A DNA stretch of 64,000 nucleotides from G963702155 sp963702155 (GTDB lineage Bacteria; Pseudomonadota; Alphaproteobacteria; Micavibrionales; Micavibrionaceae). Below the pieces are notes generated by a model that did no database searches, was not told the origin of the DNA, and worked only from the letters and a program-made list of their open reading frames with translations. This document shows positions 61,996-64,000 of the stretch, piece after piece; the first letter of the stretch is position 1, and every line of letters begins with the position of its first letter. Location of the stretch: NCBI GenBank assembly GCA_963702155.1, contig OY969717.1:2046001-2110000 (forward strand), written 5' to 3'. The position numbers and the translations under genes are program-made.

Positions 61996-64000
61996 TCATA
62001 AAATACCGCCTGAAACATCTGTTGTATTTTGTGCAACCATATCAGGCATAATATCGCCAATATCAACAATTTGGCCGTCGTCTATGTCCAAATGTCTGTC
62101 TTCCGTATCATTTTTTCCATTGGCTTTTGCTTTACCGTTATTGCCGTTTTTATCGCCTTGAGTATTCTCCACATCATCAATCCAGTTATTGCTTTGGGTG
62201 TTTTGGTCAAAGCTAAAGACAGTATTATCGGTTGCGGTTTCAATTTCAGCCAGCCAGCTTTGCCCTCCGTCATCTTGATCCTCATTGTTGAGAGCAAAAA
62301 ACTCAATATCACCATCGTCATTTTTACCTGCGTTTGGCCCACCTTTACCTTGACCGGGGTTACTATTATCCACACCGTCTACATCATTACCATGTCCATT
62401 ATTACCATCTTCGCCTTTATCCTTTGATTTATTATCTTTGGTACTTTTATCTTTGCCGTTGCCGTTATTGCTTTTAGTATCATAAACATCCACTACAACA
62501 TTTGCGTCAGCACCCAATTCGGCACCAATATCTCCGGCAGTGTCTTCTACCGGATCTACGGTGATATTAACATCCGTATCTACAATATCCTGATCAGCAA
62601 CATTGATATCAGTATCAAGTGTTAAATCTTGATCCTCTGCGCTATTCGGCCCGCCTTTTCCTTGGCCGGGGTTACTATTATCAACACCATCCGCATCATT
62701 GCCATGGCCATTGTTACCATCATTAGTATTGCTATAATCTTGCATCTCTTCAGGTTGATCTTGATCCTCGTTTTGATCCAACGTGTCACTTGTTTCATTC
62801 TGATCATCAACAACTTCATTATTCTCATTTCCTGTATCACCATTGTTTTCTTCAACAATAACGTCGTCATATGTACTGCTTTCAACCGTTGCAGCAGGCA
62901 AAATGAGGGCTTCGGGAGTGGCTTCAATAACCCCGTCTCGAAACTCAACAAACTCTACCGTTGTGAGTGTGTCCGTACCATCGCGTCCTGAAACTGTATC
63001 TGTAATTGTGATCGAGCCATCATTATTAAAGGTGATATCGTATTCTTCCCGAAAACCGGTAAAAACGGCTGTATCATCTCCTGCACCACCTTCTAAACGG
63101 TCATTACCCCCTTGGCCGATAAGGCGGTCATCACCCTCGCCACCAACAAGGCGGTCATCGCCGCCCTGCTTTTGCGGCAATTCATAAATTGTTTCATTGG
63201 CAACAGAGACATCCAAAACCACATCATTAAAATCCGCATCGCCCAGATTTTTGAGGTCTTCAAAACCCAAACGTGTTGAGCCATTTGTATTGCTTGCAAA
63301 AGTTACGTGATCTTTTCCATCTGTATTAAGCCCCGCATTAGAGTGATAAACATCGCCTTTTAAGGTAATAATTTGGGTTCCTGTATCAAAAACAAGAGAT
63401 ATATCATTCGGATCATCGGCAATATTGGCTGGCCGCTCATCCCCTGTGCCTGCTTTATATAGAAACGAGTATGTGCCATCGGCAAAATCATATGCGTCAA
63501 AAAAACTTTTGTTTTTGCTGTAACCGTTTGAGATAATGAAATACCCTACACCCGATGCTTCCGGACCACTGACCTCTAACTGGAATGTGTCACCTGATGA
63601 TGCCGCCTTTGCATTTTCAACACCTACATCAATACCAAGGATATTTCCGTCTTTGTCAACCGCATATGCGCCTATAGAGTTTTTATAACCTGCATTGCTT
63701 GAAACAAAACTAACATTAATTGTGGTCGTAACATATGAACTACCAACATCGTTCGGGTCATCCCCATAAAGGGTATCATTGCCAGCTTGCCCGCGAAGCA
63801 CATCGTTGCCCGTCCCGCCAGAGATAGTATCATTACCTTCCATAGCATTTATAACATCATTTGACCCGTCTTTACCTTTTACAATGTTGTCCGCTTCATT
63901 TAAATGCGTAACACTATTTTTATTCCAGATTCCATCCATACTGGAGCCATGATCGTTAAAAACATCATAAGCATCTGTGCCTTCGCTTTGCCCATCAAAA
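61996..64000 (-). CDS. RTX-type secreted protein, N-terminus outside window
   Basis: The frame is open to the right edge (FDGQSEGTDAYDVF before the ATG at 63939), so the real start lies beyond. Glycine-Asp nonapeptides bind Ca2+: GGTGNDVLRGQAGNDTLYGD early and GGEGDDRLIGQGGNDRLEGG with GAGDDTAVF in the middle. Between lies a beta-rich domain with DUF4114-like features (GSTRLGFEDLKNLGDADFND). The C-terminal 300 residues are acidic and Asn/Asp/Gly-rich, with a 25-residue block given twice (NSNPGQGKGGPN at its core). It is the presumed substrate of the adjoining ABC/HlyD system; no classical signal peptide is expected. Confidence 0.9.
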   Translation of the reverse strand, partial: FDGQSEGTDAYDVFNDHGSSMDGIWNKNSVTHLNEADNIVKGKDGSNDVINAMEGNDTISGGTGNDVLRGQAGNDTLYGDDPNDVGSSYVTTTINVSFVSSNAGYKNSIGAYAVDKDGNILGIDVGVENAKAASSGDTFQLEVSGPEASGVGYFIISNGYSKNKSFFDAYDFADGTYSFLYKAGTGDERPANIADDPNDISLVFDTGTQIITLKGDVYHSNAGLNTDGKDHVTFASNTNGSTRLGFEDLKNLGDADFNDVVLDVSVANETIYELPQKQGGDDRLVGGEGDDRLIGQGGNDRLEGGAGDDTAVFTGFREEYDITFNNDGSITITDTVSGRDGTDTLTTVEFVEFRDGVIEATPEALILPAATVESSTYDDVIVEENNGDTGNENNEVVDDQNETSDTLDQNEDQDQPEEMQDYSNTNDGNNGHGNDADGVDNSNPGQGKGGPNSAEDQDLTLDTDINVADQDIVDTDVNITVDPVEDTAGDIGAELGADANVVVDVYDTKSNNGNGKDKSTKDNKSKDKGEDGNNGHGNDVDGVDNSNPGQGKGGPNAGKNDDGDIEFFALNNEDQDDGGQSWLAEIETATDNTVFSFDQNTQSNNWIDDVENTQGDKNGNNGKAKANGKNDTEDRHLDIDDGQIVDIGDIMPDMVAQNTTDVSGGIL

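Overview
The window is chromosomal DNA of an AT-rich, free-living alphaproteobacterium. The main evidence is a clear gcrA cell-cycle regulator, the rnc-era-lepB-acpS block and a single bifunctional (p)ppGpp enzyme next to rpoZ. I cannot name the genus; an AT-rich lineage such as Micavibrionales would fit but is not shown.

Layout. 0-18 kb is mostly housekeeping: a partial acyl-CoA ligase, a two-domain cold-shock protein, gcrA, DUF2062-acpS-lepB-rnc-era, apt, rsh-rpoZ, a NYN-domain gene, a uracil-DNA glycosylase, leuA and a thioredoxin/Lon-N/Trm112 block. Two regulatory features stand out. leuA has a leader with a Leu/Ile-rich 19-codon peptide and a 10-bp inverted repeat that would bury the leuA ribosome-binding site. 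At 16-17.7 kb a prolyl-tRNA deacylase gene is cut in two by about 1 kb of foreign gene fragments: a kinase piece, a headless toxin with a small partner, and the first codons of a lipoprotein.

18.55-28.29 kb is an integrative island in the 3' end of tRNA-Gly(GCC). It carries a P4-type integrase, an AlpA-like regulator, a second tyrosine recombinase, and a complete type II-C CRISPR-Cas locus (12 repeats, cas2, cas1, cas9, tracrRNA). A 13-bp copy of the tRNA end lies at the far side, and the 10-bp motif TTGGGGGTAT occurs at both ends. The cas1 reading frame has a TAA where the ninth codon should be, inside its overlap with cas9, so the system may interfere but no longer adapt normally.

28.3-37.6 kb is a patchwork: a second integrase remnant, two IS6-like remnants in the same orientation sharing one internal deletion, an IS1595-like remnant, a 1,088-residue protein of unknown function, and a Fur-box-controlled tonB-exbB-exbD / FecA-like receptor cluster. 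tRNA-Trp and tuf follow, separated by a CYTH-like protein and a secreted protein of unknown function. 41-56 kb holds a VIT-type metal transporter, glucokinase, a polysaccharide deacetylase, tRNA-Gly(TCC), a TPR-methyltransferase, an RND efflux operon, a DUF389-OmpA fusion and recQ.

56-64 kb is a type I secretion operon reading leftwards: a large RTX protein (N-terminus outside the window), two ABC transporter subunits with unusual catalytic motifs, an HlyD adaptor, and a response regulator fused to an RsbW-like ATPase domain.
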